A stretch of DNA of 64,000 nt from Massilia sp. IC2-278 (GTDB lineage: Bacteria; Pseudomonadota; Gammaproteobacteria; Burkholderiales; Burkholderiaceae_D). The DNA lies in contig NZ_JAJFES010000006.1 in assembly GCF_020708045.1 (NCBI RefSeq), positions 62,001 to 126,000 on the forward strand, read 5' to 3'. The translations under genes were made by a program, and so were the position numbers. Under the pieces are notes generated by a model. That model worked only from the letters and a program-made list of their open reading frames with translations, made no database searches and was not told where the DNA came from. Positions 63,202 to 64,000 of this stretch are shown here, one piece after another (the first letter of the stretch is position 1; every line of letters starts with the position of its first letter).

Positions 63202-64000
63202 TCAGTGTTGGCGCAGGCGTGCAAGCGCCGCGTCGTAATCAGGGGTGCCGCACCGCAGGTCGGCCACGATGCGCCCGCCCTGCATCACGAGCAGGCGCTC
63301 GGCCAGCGCGGCTTCGCGGCGCAGATGGGTGGCGATCAGCAGGGTGCGGCCTTCGGCGTGGCGATTCAAACGCGCCAGCACGTCGGCGGCGGTGGCGCCG
63401 TCCAGGCCTTCGGTCGGCTCGTCGAGCAGCCAGAAGCCGGCATCGCGCAGCAGCAGGCGCGCCAGCGCCAGGCGCCGCGACTGCCCGCCCGACAGGCCCA
63501 GGCCGCCCTCGCCCAACGGTGTGTCCAGGCCCTGCGCCAGGCGGCGCACGTCTTCGGCCAGGCCGGCCGCCTGCAGCACGGCCCACAACTGGGCATCGCA
63601 GGCTTGCGGATCGGCCAGGCGCAGGTTGTCGCGCAGGCTGTCCTGGAACAGTTCGGTGCGCTGGGTCAGCCAGGTGCAAGGCGCCGCCGCCACCCCGCCC
63701 GACTGCGGCGCCAGTTCGCCGGCGGCCAGCGCCAGCAGCGTCGACTTGCCGGCGCCGCTGGCGCCGATCACGGCAACGCGTTCGCCGGCTGCGATGTGCA
63801 GGTCGATCGCATGCAGCGCGGGTTGGGCACGGCCGGCGTGGGTGACGCCGACCCGGTCCATGCGCAGTGCTTCGCTCTCTTCGGCGTGGCCGGCAGCCTG
63901 CGCCTGCATGGCGTCTGCGCGCAGGCGCGGCGCCAGGCGGCGTGCGGCCAGCGCGCTGCGCGCCGCCTCGATGGCGCCGCGGCGCAGCGCTGCGAACGGT
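63202..64000 (-). CDS. cydC: Thiol reductant ABC exporter CydC, C-terminal part
   Basis: The C-terminal part of a larger gene that starts beyond the window; about 265 codons are visible. The frame is open to the edge, so the internal ATG at 63909 is not the start. The ATPase domain has Walker A GASGAGKST, signature LSGGQSRRLALARLLL, Walker B FWLLDEPTEGLD and the H-loop IATHLRRE. CydDC exports cysteine and glutathione, needed for cytochrome bd assembly. It lies 37 bp before cydA, giving cydC-cydA-cydB-cydX. Confidence 0.87.
   Translation of the reverse strand, partial: PFAALRRGAIEAARSALAARRLAPRLRADAMQAQAAGHAEESEALRMDRVGVTHAGRAQPALHAIDLHIAAGERVAVIGASGAGKSTLLALAAGELAPQSGGVAAAPCTWLTQRTELFQDSLRDNLRLADPQACDAQLWAVLQAAGLAEDVRRLAQGLDTPLGEGGLGLSGGQSRRLALARLLLRDAGFWLLDEPTEGLDGATAADVLARLNRHAEGRTLLIATHLRREAALAERLLVMQGGRIVADLRCGTPDYDAALARLRQH

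Overview
The window is high-GC DNA from a betaproteobacterium, most likely the Massilia/Telluria group of the Oxalobacteraceae. The evidence is the gene order obgE-rpmA-rplU divergent from ispB with tRNA-Pro after it, the glnA-DUF4124-ntrB-ntrC cluster, a cytosolic PHB depolymerase, several very large TonB-dependent receptors (TBDRs) with a VVVTGS plug signature, and a Gram-negative trimeric porin. It reads as chromosomal backbone. There is no phage, plasmid, transposase or CRISPR array.

Layout. 1-13.4 kb: the 3' end of map, three large TBDR genes, and between them gap, tkt and rsmE. 14-17.5 kb: an FAD-dependent dehydrogenase, an EamA exporter and CorA. 17.8-24.1 kb: nitrogen control on the minus strand (glnA, a DUF4124 protein, glnL, glnG) with a sigma-54 promoter and NtrC-type site upstream of glnA, and a divergent rhodanese/unknown pair. 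24.2-32 kb: a secreted CocE-type hydrolase, a TAXI-type binding protein coupled to an unusual class A PBP, and an EI24 membrane protein. 32-39.8 kb: FKBP isomerase, acyl-CoA-binding protein, a PHA-system protein, a zinc metalloprotease overlapping an emfourin-like inhibitor gene, ferredoxin and its reductase, PhaZ, and two small DRR-rich proteins. 40-45 kb: RnfB-type ferredoxin, Nth, an acyltransferase, and a chemoreceptor. 45-49.8 kb: rplU-rpmA-obgE-(DUF4345-like)-proB-SnoaL, divergent from ispB and tRNA-Pro. 49.9-56 kb: a YdcF-type protein, nitroreductase, Fur-boxed PepSY and siderophore-receptor genes, and a porin. 56-60.3 kb: an organic-acid-like cluster (CitMHS transporter, AtuA-type protein, its small partner, divergent LysR). 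60.3-64 kb: cydC(partial)-cydA-cydB-cydX.

How the genes work together. GlnL/GlnG would sense nitrogen and drive glnA through sigma-54. TBDRs, porin and PepSY proteins handle outer-membrane uptake, with the siderophore set probably under Fur. PhaZ and the PHA-system protein point to carbon storage. CydABX with CydC gives a high-affinity quinol oxidase.

Two items stand out. One is a protease/inhibitor pair overlapping by ATGA (33463-35318). The other is a dispersed family of 160-190 bp non-coding inverted-repeat elements (four full copies and several hairpin-only relatives) in the intergenic gaps, with a conserved arm design and, in two copies, a shared central palindrome.
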